A stretch of DNA of 34,403 bases from a virus, in IMG/VR virus record IMGVR_UViG_3300046491_000462, positions 1 to 34,403 of that record, one strand, 5' to 3'. Positions 1-8,521 of this stretch are shown one piece after another (position 1 is the first letter of the stretch; every line of letters begins with the position of its first letter). The notes under the pieces are model-generated. The model was not told the DNA's origin, did no database searches, and worked only from the letters and a program-made list of their open reading frames with translations. Both the position numbers and the translations under genes were made by a program.

Positions 1-867
1 TCAAGCCGTCCGTTGCCAGATATACACAGCCAGATAGGGGGGGAGATTGTTGTGTGCCTCCCCACCACCCGCTGAACTCGATTCGGGGTTAGACATCACT
101 GCACTTGTCGCGTCATCACCTGATGACAGGTCGCCCGGAGGCCCACCAACAGCCCCCTGTGGGCTTGTATGGGTATGAGGCGGTATTTCGTCTACCGTCA
201 GCACGTGGCTGTATTCCCCAGCCGCGCTACCCAGAGAAAACGACCGTGCCTCTCCTCTTGAGTCGGTTCCAGAGCCTACACCGATAAGCATCCTACCTTG
301 CCCAATCGCCTGCCAAGTACCGAACCCAAGAAGGGTTACAGGGTTCGTACCGACCGAGGCGTTGAAATACAGACTGCCTACTGGATATCCAGCCGCCAAA
401 GCGGTTTGCACGAACTCAGTGTTTGCGATCTGCTTGGACTTGTTGCCGAAAGTGGCTGTCGGCGCGGTAGGAGTATCAGTGAGCGCCGGCGATGACAATG
501 GCGCCTTAAGCGCCAGAATATTAGTCATCGTCGTGGCGAAATTCGGATCGCGGCCGAGCGCATCGGCCAACTCCCTCAGCGTATCTAATGCACCAGGCGA
601 AGAGTCCACCAGAGCAGCAATGAGGCTGTCAGTCTCGGGCTTGGTGTAATAGTTCAGGATCAACGCCTTGACGGCCTTGAGTAGCTGATTGTTGTCCTCT
701 GCGTCGAGAGCCGGCAGGTACGCTCGAATGAAGTTGCAAAGCTCCTCTTGGACCACGTTGAGCCACTCAGCTTTGACCGGCGTAGGCGGGACACCCCCGG
801 CTACGGTGCCGTAACGAAACAAACCAGCCGGGGTACACAGGTCAGTAAAAGCTGAAATTCTTTCCAT
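1..867 (-). CDS. Tail fibre / collar-domain protein
   Basis: 288 residues, complete, with its stop codon at the window edge. The N-terminus (about 1-60) has the ISAFTDLCTPAGLFRYG and EWLNVVQEEL pattern common in Pseudomonas phage fibre proteins. The middle (about 80-150) is alanine- and threonine-rich and may form the shaft. The C-terminal part carries PVGSLYFN, GTWQAIGQGRMLIG, a HTHTSP histidine motif, and ends in a HNNLPPYLAVYIWQR-type sequence, which is typical of tail-collar and T4 gp10/gp12-like tips. It probably forms a trimeric adhesin at the baseplate. AGG stands about five bases before the ATG. It is the last gene seen in the late operon; an assembly chaperone may follow outside the window. 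Confidence 0.85.
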   Translation of the reverse strand: MERISAFTDLCTPAGLFRYGTVAGGVPPTPVKAEWLNVVQEELCNFIRAYLPALDAEDNNQLLKAVKALILNYYTKPETDSLIAALVDSSPGALDTLRELADALGRDPNFATTMTNILALKAPLSSPALTDTPTAPTATFGNKSKQIANTEFVQTALAAGYPVGSLYFNASVGTNPVTLLGFGTWQAIGQGRMLIGVGSGTDSRGEARSFSLGSAAGEYSHVLTVDEIPPHTHTSPQGAVGGPPGDLSSGDDATSAVMSNPESSSAGGGEAHNNLPPYLAVYIWQRTA

Positions 868-934
868 TTTACCTGCTCATATAAAGTTGAAGCTCAAGCC
901 GTATGAGTTGAGTGCTCAGCAGCAAATTTGAACC

Positions 935-1243
935 TTAAGGCTTCGGGTATTTGTCTTTAATTGCCTGAACTTGCGCCGCCATTTCGGTGGCAGCGTCACC
1001 GCCCTTCCATAGAGCGTCCAGTTGGTCTCGCATTGGCGGATACTCGTCGTAGCGTAATGCCTCGTAATCATCGGCCAAAACTATCGACCCTCTAGCCGTG
1101 GCGGCCAGTGCTACGTCCGCTTCAACGGCGCCCTCTGGCAGAGGATTGGAGGCGATCAGGTTGCCGTCCTCATCCGGCTCGAACAGACAAACCCAATCCC
1201 CAACGCCAATCAACTTACCATCCAACAAATATACTTTCGTCAT
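935..1243 (-). CDS. Small tail-fibre-associated protein, possible fibre assembly chaperone
   Basis: 102 residues from the ATG at 1243; a TTG two codons upstream (1249) is possible but has no better ribosome site. The C-terminus has YPPMRDQLDALWKGGD followed by a short alanine-rich helix ending AIKDKYPKP. This is common in small proteins beside Pseudomonas and Mu-like fibre genes and resembles the end of tail fibre assembly proteins. The N-terminal half looks like a compact acidic beta domain. It lies between the tailspike and the collar fibre, which suits a chaperone or fibre accessory subunit. The role is inferred from context. Confidence 0.7.
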   Translation of the reverse strand: MTKVYLLDGKLIGVGDWVCLFEPDEDGNLIASNPLPEGAVEADVALAATARGSIVLADDYEALRYDEYPPMRDQLDALWKGGDAATEMAAQVQAIKDKYPKP

Positions 1244-1251
1244 GTTCAAAC

Positions 1252-3441
1252 CTAAGCATTAAGCGATCTATGCACCTCACTCCACGCCACTCCATCAAAA
1301 TAGAGTACCAATAACGACTTGCTATTAGCCGGAGTGAATGAGGACCCGTTAAGGAAAAACGTACTTCGATTATTAGGAACGGTGACGTTTGTGTTGGAGT
1401 TGGTTATTAGCAGCGTCTGATACAACCTGCCACCGAGAATATTATCCAGAATCACAGGCGTGCTGTAGTTGAAATTAAGCTGCTCAACTGCCTCGCTACC
1501 CGATTGCCCACTTAGAGAAATACTCGGAGTTTTACTATTAGTCGCGAACGAAAGCCGACCACCCGCTGCGCCACGAGCAAAGATTTGCAAAGCGATCGCG
1601 TCAATCTGGGTCAACGGGTTTTGGTTAAACGTAGGATGCTCAAGGTAGATGCGCTTTCCAGCTGCTTGCGTCCCGAATGCTCGAATGCCGCAACCCGATT
1701 CGACCCCGTAAGCCCTGACAGTGCGCCAAGTAGGTCGACGGATAAGGAGGTTATCAACATTGCCTGCGTCAAATGCAATGCTATTCCCGGCATTGTTGAA
1801 GACAAGGCCGTCCAACTCCACCCCGTCACCGTTCGCCACGTAGATCGCATAGCTATTAACCGAGCCGTCTTCTATGGTCCCGCAACCAGTAATATAGGTG
1901 TTGATTATTTTGATCGAACGAGCCAAGTCGTTAGCTTGAGTAACGCCATCTTCTAACGTCCGATCAATCCGGATCGCATTGAGGCGGGCCTCCTCATGTT
2001 GAAGGCCAATACTGGTGAAGTTAATCACGCCGCCTTCTAACCAAAGGCCGTGGAAGTCTGAGTTCGAAGTCTGGCCACCGATGAATTCCAAAGGTCCAAA
2101 AGTACCAGTGGGAACCGCACCGCGACCAATACGAATGCCGTACCCCATGCGATAACAGTCGACGTTAATATACGTCTTCATGTTGGTCTGGCCACCAGAA
2201 CCGTCTGAGCTGATACGTAGACCAACTCCCGTCCACGTGCCTAAACCAGTGGCACCACCACGAATCAAACCATTGACGTGTGTGGTTTCCCATGACGTAC
2301 ATTCAAGGATGCCGTCACCCGCAGGGTTTTGCACCTTGACGGTATAGTTCTGGAGCAGAATGCTGCCCTGCGAACCCTGAAGACGAAGCACGTGATTAGT
2401 GTTACTGCCACCAATCAAGTTGAAATTCAGTAGTGAGAAATAGCCACCCATACCGGTGGGATTTTCAATACTAAAGACGCCTTTCAGGTCTATTAACGGT
2501 TTAGCAGATCCATTGATGTGAACAAAGGCGTCACCCTGATCCTCTAAAGCACCCGTCGCGTGTCCATTAGCGTGCCCCCAAATACTTACCCTTCCTGCGC
2601 GACCGGGCCACTTCGGATTTAACACTGCGTCGTAATACAAATACAGCGTATCGGTCAGGTATCTCTTACCAGGCATAGGCCGCAAAATAGAGCCCTTTCT
2701 ATTACACCAGCAGAGAGCGGCTTGAAGGGCAATCGTGTCCACTGTTCCTTGCTGAGTAGCCCAATCAAAATCACCGGCCGCGTTGAAATATTCCGGCAGA
2801 ACGAAGTCAGCATAGGAACGCTTCCAACGACCCGGCTGACTCGCATCCAAAGAGTTTGGCTTGATAACCATGGCGTAATCGTCGGCTTCGTTGCTATTGC
2901 CTTGCCAGTACCAGTTGCACTCCGAACCATCATAAGATTTGGTATGTCCGGATACAAAAATGACAAATGATCGTCCTGCACTGACTACAGGCACAGGCAG
3001 TTGACGGAGCTCACTTAGGTTGGCGGGCGTACCTATCAGCGTCATACCACCAGGGCCAGCAAATGCCTGCTGGATCAACTGGCCGTCCGCATTCGGGGTG
3101 TACCAGATTGCGCCGTTCCAGACTCGTTTTACTAACTCGACAGTATTGAAATACTCATCACCGACACGGAGCGGACTGCCATCGGAGCGCGCCCCTGGAT
3201 CTGCTGGCTCACGACGAAAGTTGGTATCGACAATAACTCGGACATCTTCGAATACTTTATCGGTATCCGATTTCCATTTTGCCAACGACGGCAGCGGCCC
3301 TGACTCTGTCTCAATGACAGTATCCAAATCGCCATGCACAAACTGGTGTTGTAGCTGCGACGCAGCGCCTGAACGGGCCGCAGCTTCTGAAATTTGACCC
3401 GCGTAGGCGACTAGTGCTTCGACCGTAACTGGATCAGTCAT
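1252..3441 (-). CDS. Tailspike-like protein with right-handed beta-helix
   Basis: 729 residues. The first 70 or so look like a virion-anchoring segment. Residues about 95-215 hold two small domains (VGDEYFNTVELVKRVWNG; WYWQGNSNEADDYAMV), the second resembling head-binding linkers of tailspikes. From about 225 to 640 the sequence has repeated short hydrophobic, Asn/Gly-rich strands (GGYFSLLNFNLIGG, GLWLEGGVINFTSIGL, YAIYVANGDGVELDGLVF) typical of pectate-lyase-like parallel beta-helices. The C-terminus is a beta-rich cap. Proteins of this kind bind and often cleave surface polysaccharide; I cannot assign catalytic residues. It overlaps the upstream baseplate gene by 8 bases. Confidence 0.85.
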   Translation of the reverse strand: MTDPVTVEALVAYAGQISEAAARSGAASQLQHQFVHGDLDTVIETESGPLPSLAKWKSDTDKVFEDVRVIVDTNFRREPADPGARSDGSPLRVGDEYFNTVELVKRVWNGAIWYTPNADGQLIQQAFAGPGGMTLIGTPANLSELRQLPVPVVSAGRSFVIFVSGHTKSYDGSECNWYWQGNSNEADDYAMVIKPNSLDASQPGRWKRSYADFVLPEYFNAAGDFDWATQQGTVDTIALQAALCWCNRKGSILRPMPGKRYLTDTLYLYYDAVLNPKWPGRAGRVSIWGHANGHATGALEDQGDAFVHINGSAKPLIDLKGVFSIENPTGMGGYFSLLNFNLIGGSNTNHVLRLQGSQGSILLQNYTVKVQNPAGDGILECTSWETTHVNGLIRGGATGLGTWTGVGLRISSDGSGGQTNMKTYINVDCYRMGYGIRIGRGAVPTGTFGPLEFIGGQTSNSDFHGLWLEGGVINFTSIGLQHEEARLNAIRIDRTLEDGVTQANDLARSIKIINTYITGCGTIEDGSVNSYAIYVANGDGVELDGLVFNNAGNSIAFDAGNVDNLLIRRPTWRTVRAYGVESGCGIRAFGTQAAGKRIYLEHPTFNQNPLTQIDAIALQIFARGAAGGRLSFATNSKTPSISLSGQSGSEAVEQLNFNYSTPVILDNILGGRLYQTLLITNSNTNVTVPNNRSTFFLNGSSFTPANSKSLLVLYFDGVAWSEVHRSLNA

Positions 3442-4039
3442 TGCTTGTACTCATATAGTTGGGGATGACGTAATTCACAGCGCCGAACAACTGATCCATT
3501 GCGTTAGAAACCGCATCCGCCGCCTCTTTGCCGTAACCAAAGATCACATCGGTATTACCCGGACGACGGATGGTGATACGCGCTTCCATGGAGGGATTGG
3601 TAAATGCAGAAAGCGGAGCATCCAAACGCCAGGTGAAGGGCCAGTCACCGGAATAAATCGACTCACCGGCACTCAAAAGACCGACGACGGGAATCCTGAA
3701 ACTCTCGATGGTTGCAGGCACGCCGAACAAGGAGGCCAGACGGATAAAGTACGGAATGGATTGGCCGCCCAAGTCAGCCATGGCGGCTTCAACGGCCTGC
3801 ACTCGCTCATCCTGAGAGGCATCGGCAGCTGGCGTCAGTTCGTAGGTTCGCTCCCAGTCGGCGATGTAGTCACCCGCCGAGCTTGGAAAGATGGCGCGCT
3901 CTACGGCTTCAAGGCTCTCCAAGGCGTCACCTAAAACGGTGCCCTCTGCTGTGAGTTGTGCCAGTAGAACCTCCCCCTTGGGGTCATAGGAGACTGGCGG
4001 GAGTAGCGCCTGAAGTTGCTCAATCAATACGTCGCTCAT
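3434..4039 (-). CDS. Baseplate/tail protein, Mu gp48 type (DUF2313)
   Basis: 201 residues. It begins MSDVLIEQLQALLPPVSYD and has YIADWERTYEL and Ala/Asp-rich helical stretches characteristic of the YmfQ/DUF2313 family, which includes Mu gp48. In Mu-like and P2-like phages this protein sits between baseplate J and the fibre genes and acts as tail protein I, joining fibres to the baseplate. Its start overlaps the stop of the J-type gene as ATGA. Assignment is firm by sequence pattern and gene order; fibre attachment is known for the position rather than shown here. Confidence 0.88.
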   Translation of the reverse strand: MSDVLIEQLQALLPPVSYDPKGEVLLAQLTAEGTVLGDALESLEAVERAIFPSSAGDYIADWERTYELTPAADASQDERVQAVEAAMADLGGQSIPYFIRLASLFGVPATIESFRIPVVGLLSAGESIYSGDWPFTWRLDAPLSAFTNPSMEARITIRRPGNTDVIFGYGKEAADAVSNAMDQLFGAVNYVIPNYMSTSND

Positions 4040-5103
4040 GTCATTGGCTCCAGCGTGACGGTGCCGAAGCGAATCCAGTTCACCACTGCTGGGTCACTGG
4101 AGGCCGAGACATTGGCCGCAGGCGTGACCAGTTCGAAGTCCACGACTCCGGCCAGGCTGCTGATCGCAGCAGTAAGGCGAATGCGATATAGGGTCTCCAG
4201 CGGCGCCAGAGGATCGATGACTCGGGCAAACGCAGATTCAACAGGCCCTTGCAGGTCATCCAGCGTGTATCCGGTAGCCGGTGCCAAACGTAGCGTCAAA
4301 TCGACGCTAAGTATGGCGGGGGTGAACACCCAGACATCGGCCGCAGCCGGAGCCACACTGTCGATAAAAGCCTGACACGCAGCAATAATGTCCGCCGACG
4401 ATGGCCCGCCAGCCGAGGTAATCACCACGTCAATTGAGTTACCACCACGGCGCTTGGGAATGACCAGGACAGTGGATACACCATCCACGGACAACGCCCA
4501 ACGTCGATAGTCGGGCAAACTCCCGCCGCTCGGTGGATAGCGCAGCACGTCCAGGTAGCGAGCTAAAAAGCTTTCTTGCTTCTCATCGTCAGTACCGCCT
4601 TTCAGCGGTGCCAAGGTGCAGGCACTGTCGACGCCTAGAGGCGGGCTTGTCAGGGTTGCAGTACCGTCCAGACCATTGAGTGCCGATCCTGTGTCGCTGG
4701 TAGTCACGGGAGCAACGGCAGTCCCACCAGCGCCAAAGGTGACTGCTGCCGTCGTCGTAAGCACAGTCCCGCTAGCGCTATGGCGCGCTTGTGACGCAAC
4801 GGGGAGGACCTTCCCCGCTGTGCCGGTGAGGCTGATAGTGCTGCCCGCCCCCGTTGCCGATTTAGGGTACACATCGCGGGTAGAAGCGTGCTTCTTGAGT
4901 TCTTCGAAGTCCGCGCTGTCAGGGAAAATCTGCCTGGCAGTCCAGGCACTTTGTTGGTGAATACCTTCGGCCACCGCTGAAACCGAGCTGGCGCGTACGT
5001 AGTTGTCGCTATCGCTGGTGATGTCGGCGTCCGACACTAACGAACGTATTTCGCGCAGGGCGCGAGTCCGAATCGTTTCGAAAGGGGGAGCGATGTAGGG
5101 CAT
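4036..5103 (-). CDS. Baseplate J-like protein (Mu gp47 type)
   Basis: 355 residues, beginning MPYIAPPFETIRTRALREIR. It contains the family features of baseplate J/gp47 proteins: an N-terminal helix with a VRASSVSAVAEGIHQQ motif that packs wedges together, a central Ala/Thr/Gly-rich beta domain (about 95-160), a KGGTDDEKQESFLARYLDVLRYPP segment, and a C-terminal DLTLRL-type domain. It forms the inner wedge ring around the tail hub. TGATG joins it to the W-type gene upstream and ATGA to gp48 downstream, so the three are probably translationally coupled. Confidence 0.92.
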   Translation of the reverse strand: MPYIAPPFETIRTRALREIRSLVSDADITSDSDNYVRASSVSAVAEGIHQQSAWTARQIFPDSADFEELKKHASTRDVYPKSATGAGSTISLTGTAGKVLPVASQARHSASGTVLTTTAAVTFGAGGTAVAPVTTSDTGSALNGLDGTATLTSPPLGVDSACTLAPLKGGTDDEKQESFLARYLDVLRYPPSGGSLPDYRRWALSVDGVSTVLVIPKRRGGNSIDVVITSAGGPSSADIIAACQAFIDSVAPAAADVWVFTPAILSVDLTLRLAPATGYTLDDLQGPVESAFARVIDPLAPLETLYRIRLTAAISSLAGVVDFELVTPAANVSASSDPAVVNWIRFGTVTLEPMT

Positions 5104-5450
5104 CAGATCACGCTCACTGGATGTTCAAATGTCTGGCGACCAGTCGGGGCTTCGACTTCGATCAGCAACCGTAGCCAGCCGTCATGCTTCTGCTCGACGG
5201 TCACGGTTATAGAAGTAGCTCGACCGTCATCAATCAGGCCCTGTAGCGCCTGCTGGGCGTACTGCACGGCCAGAGACCCAACTCGGGTTTTATCCTTCTC
5301 TCGGCGCAGTTCATGGAGTCGCGAGCCCAATAAAGGATCGGCCCAGTAACTGCCCAAAGGAGTGGTGAGGCGCAGGTACACGGCATTTGCCAGCGTTGAA
5401 ATCCGCTGGCCTGTCAAATCGCCTGTAGTTGGGTTTATGCCTGCGTCCAT
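5103..5450 (-). CDS. Baseplate assembly protein W (gp25-like, Mu gp46 type)
   Basis: 115 residues of the GPW/gp25 family: short, with an N-terminal NPTTGDLTGQ, a WADPLLGSRLHELRREKDKT segment and a C-terminal strand pair ending in a FEHPVSVI-type sequence. It bolts wedge proteins around the hub during baseplate assembly. The ATG has no clear Shine-Dalgarno sequence, and a long hairpin occupies the 83-base gap upstream (5487-5524). Initiation may therefore depend on RNA structure or processing in the leader, which is inference. Confidence 0.9.
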   Translation of the reverse strand: MDAGINPTTGDLTGQRISTLANAVYLRLTTPLGSYWADPLLGSRLHELRREKDKTRVGSLAVQYAQQALQGLIDDGRATSITVTVEQKHDGWLRLLIEVEAPTGRQTFEHPVSVI

Positions 5451-5486
5451 GGGGAGGCAGAGTGCCCAGCGCGGGGGAGCGCCTGA

Positions 5487-5524
5487 GTTTCTCGCTTCAA
5501 TAATCCCTTATTGAGGCAAGAAAC
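5487..5524 (-). repeat. Long imperfect hairpin between spike and W genes
   Basis: Arms GTTTCT (5487-5492) and AGAAAC (5519-5524) enclose a C/A mismatch, then a 10-bp stem (5494-5503 with 5508-5517, one wobble) and a four-base loop. No T-run follows on either strand, so it does not look like an intrinsic terminator. It could be an RNA processing or stability element, since the next gene has a weak ribosome site. Confidence 0.75.
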
Positions 5525-5533
5525 CTAGATCAG

Positions 5534-6094
5534 CTATTGCTGCTGGGTTGGGACGGGACTGTTGCCGTGTTGATGACCGTTATAGATGTCACGGTCGGCT
5601 TGCATGCTGCGAGTGTGATCGATCACCTCGGCCGCAGACTGGATATTGCCCTCAGCCTGGACCTCACCAGTGGTTTCGATCAACGGTGTCTCGAAACGAA
5701 CCTTTGTTCCCGCTTTAACCAGGAGTGTTTCTGTTACTACCTCGATCACGCGGCCGCGCTTCAAATGCACGTGGTCTCCCTCATCTGAATAGATGGCCAC
5801 CTCTCCATCCTGGAGCGTTACCCGATACCGAGCATCGTCACTGGCGATTACGACTGAGTGCTTGCTGTTGCCTCCCACCGGGATGACGATGTATTCGGCA
5901 CCTGGCAGTGGCGCCGAGGTGAATCCGTAATGTTGCAGCAGCTCGCCCGCGACTGACTCGCCAGCCAGTCCCTGCATTTCCACACCAATCAATTTACCGT
6001 GGGTGTTGCGTGCCGCCACCGCACGAAACGCCTGGCGAAAGTTGGCCCGTTCGTTTTTTGCTTGTTCACGCACTAACCGGCCCATGTTGCGCAT
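5534..6094 (-). CDS. Baseplate spike / central spike protein (Mu gp45 type)
   Basis: 186 residues from the ATG at 6094, which overlaps the hub stop as TGATG and has GGGGG five bases upstream; the frame extends one codon further to a TTG that I reject. An N-terminal helical part is followed by an OB-like domain (about 35-95) and a beta-prism shaft with repeating short strands (GEVAIYSDEGDHVHLKRG, TGEVQAEGNIQS). The C-terminus has GHQHGNSPVP; the HxH pair (residues 174 and 176) matches the iron-binding tip of Mu gp45 and P2 gpV. It would be the membrane-piercing needle. Confidence 0.92.
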   Translation of the reverse strand: MRNMGRLVREQAKNERANFRQAFRAVAARNTHGKLIGVEMQGLAGESVAGELLQHYGFTSAPLPGAEYIVIPVGGNSKHSVVIASDDARYRVTLQDGEVAIYSDEGDHVHLKRGRVIEVVTETLLVKAGTKVRFETPLIETTGEVQAEGNIQSAAEVIDHTRSMQADRDIYNGHQHGNSPVPTQQQ

Positions 6095-7206
6095 CAAAGC
6101 CCCCGAACCATTTCAATGAACGCCGCGTCCGCATTGGACTTACCCTTGTGTTTCTTCAACGGATTGCCGTCGAGAACCCACATCTTGTCTTCGCGCAATC
6201 GCAGTTCGGTGATCGAGCCTTGGCGTGTTAGCCGCAGCGTCCTGGACATCAGGAAGAACACAGCGTCGAGTCCGTGCGGCTCGCTACGCACTATCACTCG
6301 TTGACCTGGTGCCCAGACTTGCCCGCTGCCTGTTCGATGACCTTTGACCACTGCGCGAATCTCGAAACCCTCAAGCTTGCTGTCTGCCAGAACTTTGCGG
6401 GCACGGGTCGTGGCCATGTCCTGGCTCTCGCTGGAACTGTCGACCACTACCTTGGGACGAAAGATTCCACGGCGAGCCAGAGTCTCGTCCTGGACAACGG
6501 AGCGTAGCTGCGAGCGAGTGGTGTCGAGACCGTCATTGTCGTACTGGCCGTGCTGGCCGAGGACAGTTACCTGGCTGTAACGATTAGCGATGGATCGACT
6601 CACGGAAAGCCGCTCCACGTTATTTCCCACGCCGTCCTCTCGCAGGATCAACGTTGCAACCGGAGCCGACGTGTAGTCGGGACCACCAACGACGAGCAAT
6701 CCATCCGGCTCAAACCAAGGCCACAAACCGTTGGCCTCGGCAACTTGCAGGAGGGCTTCCCACGCAGACTGACCAGGCTCAATCTGGATTCGACGCCTGA
6801 TCTTGGTGTCGGCCGCACGGATCTCCACGCGAGTTATGCCCAGCGGCGCCACAACTTGCTTGATGATGTCCGCCAACGAAGCCTCTCGCATCGACACGAA
6901 AGGTGTCGAGCAATCCACCAACGCTGCCGCTTTGTCCCTGCCGGTCACGCGAATTGCGATCCCCCGTCGAGAGATATCGTGCTCGAACTCGTCGATCTGG
7001 CCGGTCAACACGCGATCAGCCCCGAGGGTCAGCTCACAGCTTGCACCCTCAACTAAAACGCTTGGCAGTTGAATCGTATTGCGGGTGAACAGCTCCAGTT
7101 CAAAAGCATCAGCCGGCGTCAGCAGGTCGGACTCTACCGACCACCCATCCCACGTCTCGTGTGTCAGACCACCGATGGACAGGCGAATCATTTCCTCAGT
7201 TTGCAT
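6094..7206 (-). CDS. Baseplate hub protein P (Mu gp44 type)
   Basis: 370 residues. N-terminal IRLSIGGLTHETWDGWSVESDLLTPADAFEL and GQIDEFEHDISRRGIAIRV motifs and a DYTSAPVATL segment match the gp27-like hub family (Mu gp44, P2 gpD relatives). The fold should contain two beta-barrel domains giving a pseudo-hexameric trimer at the end of the tail tube, with the spike below. It overlaps the preceding gpN gene by 11 bases and is followed by the spike at TGATG, the usual Mu order. Confidence 0.9.
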   Translation of the reverse strand: MQTEEMIRLSIGGLTHETWDGWSVESDLLTPADAFELELFTRNTIQLPSVLVEGASCELTLGADRVLTGQIDEFEHDISRRGIAIRVTGRDKAAALVDCSTPFVSMREASLADIIKQVVAPLGITRVEIRAADTKIRRRIQIEPGQSAWEALLQVAEANGLWPWFEPDGLLVVGGPDYTSAPVATLILREDGVGNNVERLSVSRSIANRYSQVTVLGQHGQYDNDGLDTTRSQLRSVVQDETLARRGIFRPKVVVDSSSESQDMATTRARKVLADSKLEGFEIRAVVKGHRTGSGQVWAPGQRVIVRSEPHGLDAVFFLMSRTLRLTRQGSITELRLREDKMWVLDGNPLKKHKGKSNADAAFIEMVRGL

Positions 7207-8521
7207 AGGCTCTCAGGACCGTTCCGGCCGTTATGCCATACGGAGTGCGTAAAGTTGGATTGAGGCGCAGCAGCTCGGCTGCGCGGCTATTGTCGCCGTA
7301 CCACCGATGGGCCAGCAACCGCAGGCTCACCGTGCTCTCCACAGTTCGGGTGATCAACGGAGGTCGTTGCAAAATCACCTGGCGAGCACGGACCTGGATC
7401 AATGCGGCGATTGTTCGTAATCCTTCGATGACCGGTAGAGCGGACTCGATGTCGTAAAGCCGACGCTGAAGCAGGATCGCGGCCTGGATCAAACTTCGCA
7501 CCAGGTTAACCAGGCGCTCCAACTCTTCGGGGCTCAAAGTCGGCTGCGCACCCTCGGCCTCAATCACAACACCGACGGCCTCGGAGTAGCTCAACGCAAA
7601 CTCTGTGATCACCACGACGACCAGGGCGAAACCTACGGCTTCGACGGGATCTGATGGCATGGCATTCGGTAGAACGTCTTCTGAAGGCTCTTCGCCCTGG
7701 CGGGCACTGGTCAGCAAAGCAGACGCAATTTGCGCCACGACAGCGGGAAGCGAATCCGCACCCGGCACCGTCGACGGCAGTCCTGACCTGCTCAGCAGTT
7801 CAGTGGAGCTGCTCGGCATGCTGCCTTGAATGGCCGCACGTATTTCCGTTGGCGTGCGAACCAGATCAATCAGCGGATCGAACGCCGTTGGAGCACTTCT
7901 AGTCATAGACGAGACCCCGGAGACCACGCCCAAGATCTGCGACCGCATCTGTTGCAGTCGTAACGTAATGCCAGGCAGGCCTAACGCCTTCTCGATCAAT
8001 CCAGTCCAACCACCGCCAATCCATAACTGTATTTGGGATACAAGGGAATCAAGTCTCCCGAACAGATCGAGCACGCCATCCTGCCAATTCGCCTCATCAT
8101 CCATATCGAGGGTGCCGATATCGACGAAATCAAACTGTTGAGCGAAAAAAGGCTGACCAGGTGTGTGCTCTAGGAACTGTAGCGATACCTCTGCATAGTC
8201 TGGACGCTCCGCTCGGTGGCTCACCTGATATGTGCCGTTAACGACGATCACACTGCCGTAAATTGGGTGTATCAATTCACCGCTGCCACGGGTGTCTACT
8301 GCCCGAAGCAGATTCTGTAGCTCAAGCAAATAGTTCTCGCCGAAGAACACCACCTGCAATGCGAACTTGCGGGCACCACGACCTAAGTCCTCCACATCGT
8401 CACCGTCCACATATGGCACACCGTGCTGGCTAAGCGAACGTTCGCCAGTCAGATCCTCGGCCATGACGCTGATCGGGACGCCACGATAGGAGGCATCTAG
8501 TAAGTTTTCAGCCCAAGTCAT
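7196..8521 (-). CDS. Tail/DNA circularisation protein N (Mu gp43 type) with C-terminal LysM-like segment
   Basis: 441 residues. The first 90 or so (WAENLLDASYRGVPISV, DVEDLGRGARKFALQVVFFG) match the DNA_circ_N domain of Mu gpN. The long middle is helical and Ala/Val-rich. The last 40 residues (RWYGDNSRAAELLRLN, LRTPYGITAGTVLRAY) form a LysM-like motif such as P2 gpX uses in tail assembly. In Mu this protein belongs to the baseplate and is described as a DNA circulation protein. ATGA overlap with the tape measure suggests translational coupling. Confidence 0.88.
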   Translation of the reverse strand: MTWAENLLDASYRGVPISVMAEDLTGERSLSQHGVPYVDGDDVEDLGRGARKFALQVVFFGENYLLELQNLLRAVDTRGSGELIHPIYGSVIVVNGTYQVSHRAERPDYAEVSLQFLEHTPGQPFFAQQFDFVDIGTLDMDDEANWQDGVLDLFGRLDSLVSQIQLWIGGGWTGLIEKALGLPGITLRLQQMRSQILGVVSGVSSMTRSAPTAFDPLIDLVRTPTEIRAAIQGSMPSSSTELLSRSGLPSTVPGADSLPAVVAQIASALLTSARQGEEPSEDVLPNAMPSDPVEAVGFALVVVVITEFALSYSEAVGVVIEAEGAQPTLSPEELERLVNLVRSLIQAAILLQRRLYDIESALPVIEGLRTIAALIQVRARQVILQRPPLITRTVESTVSLRLLAHRWYGDNSRAAELLRLNPTLRTPYGITAGTVLRAYAN

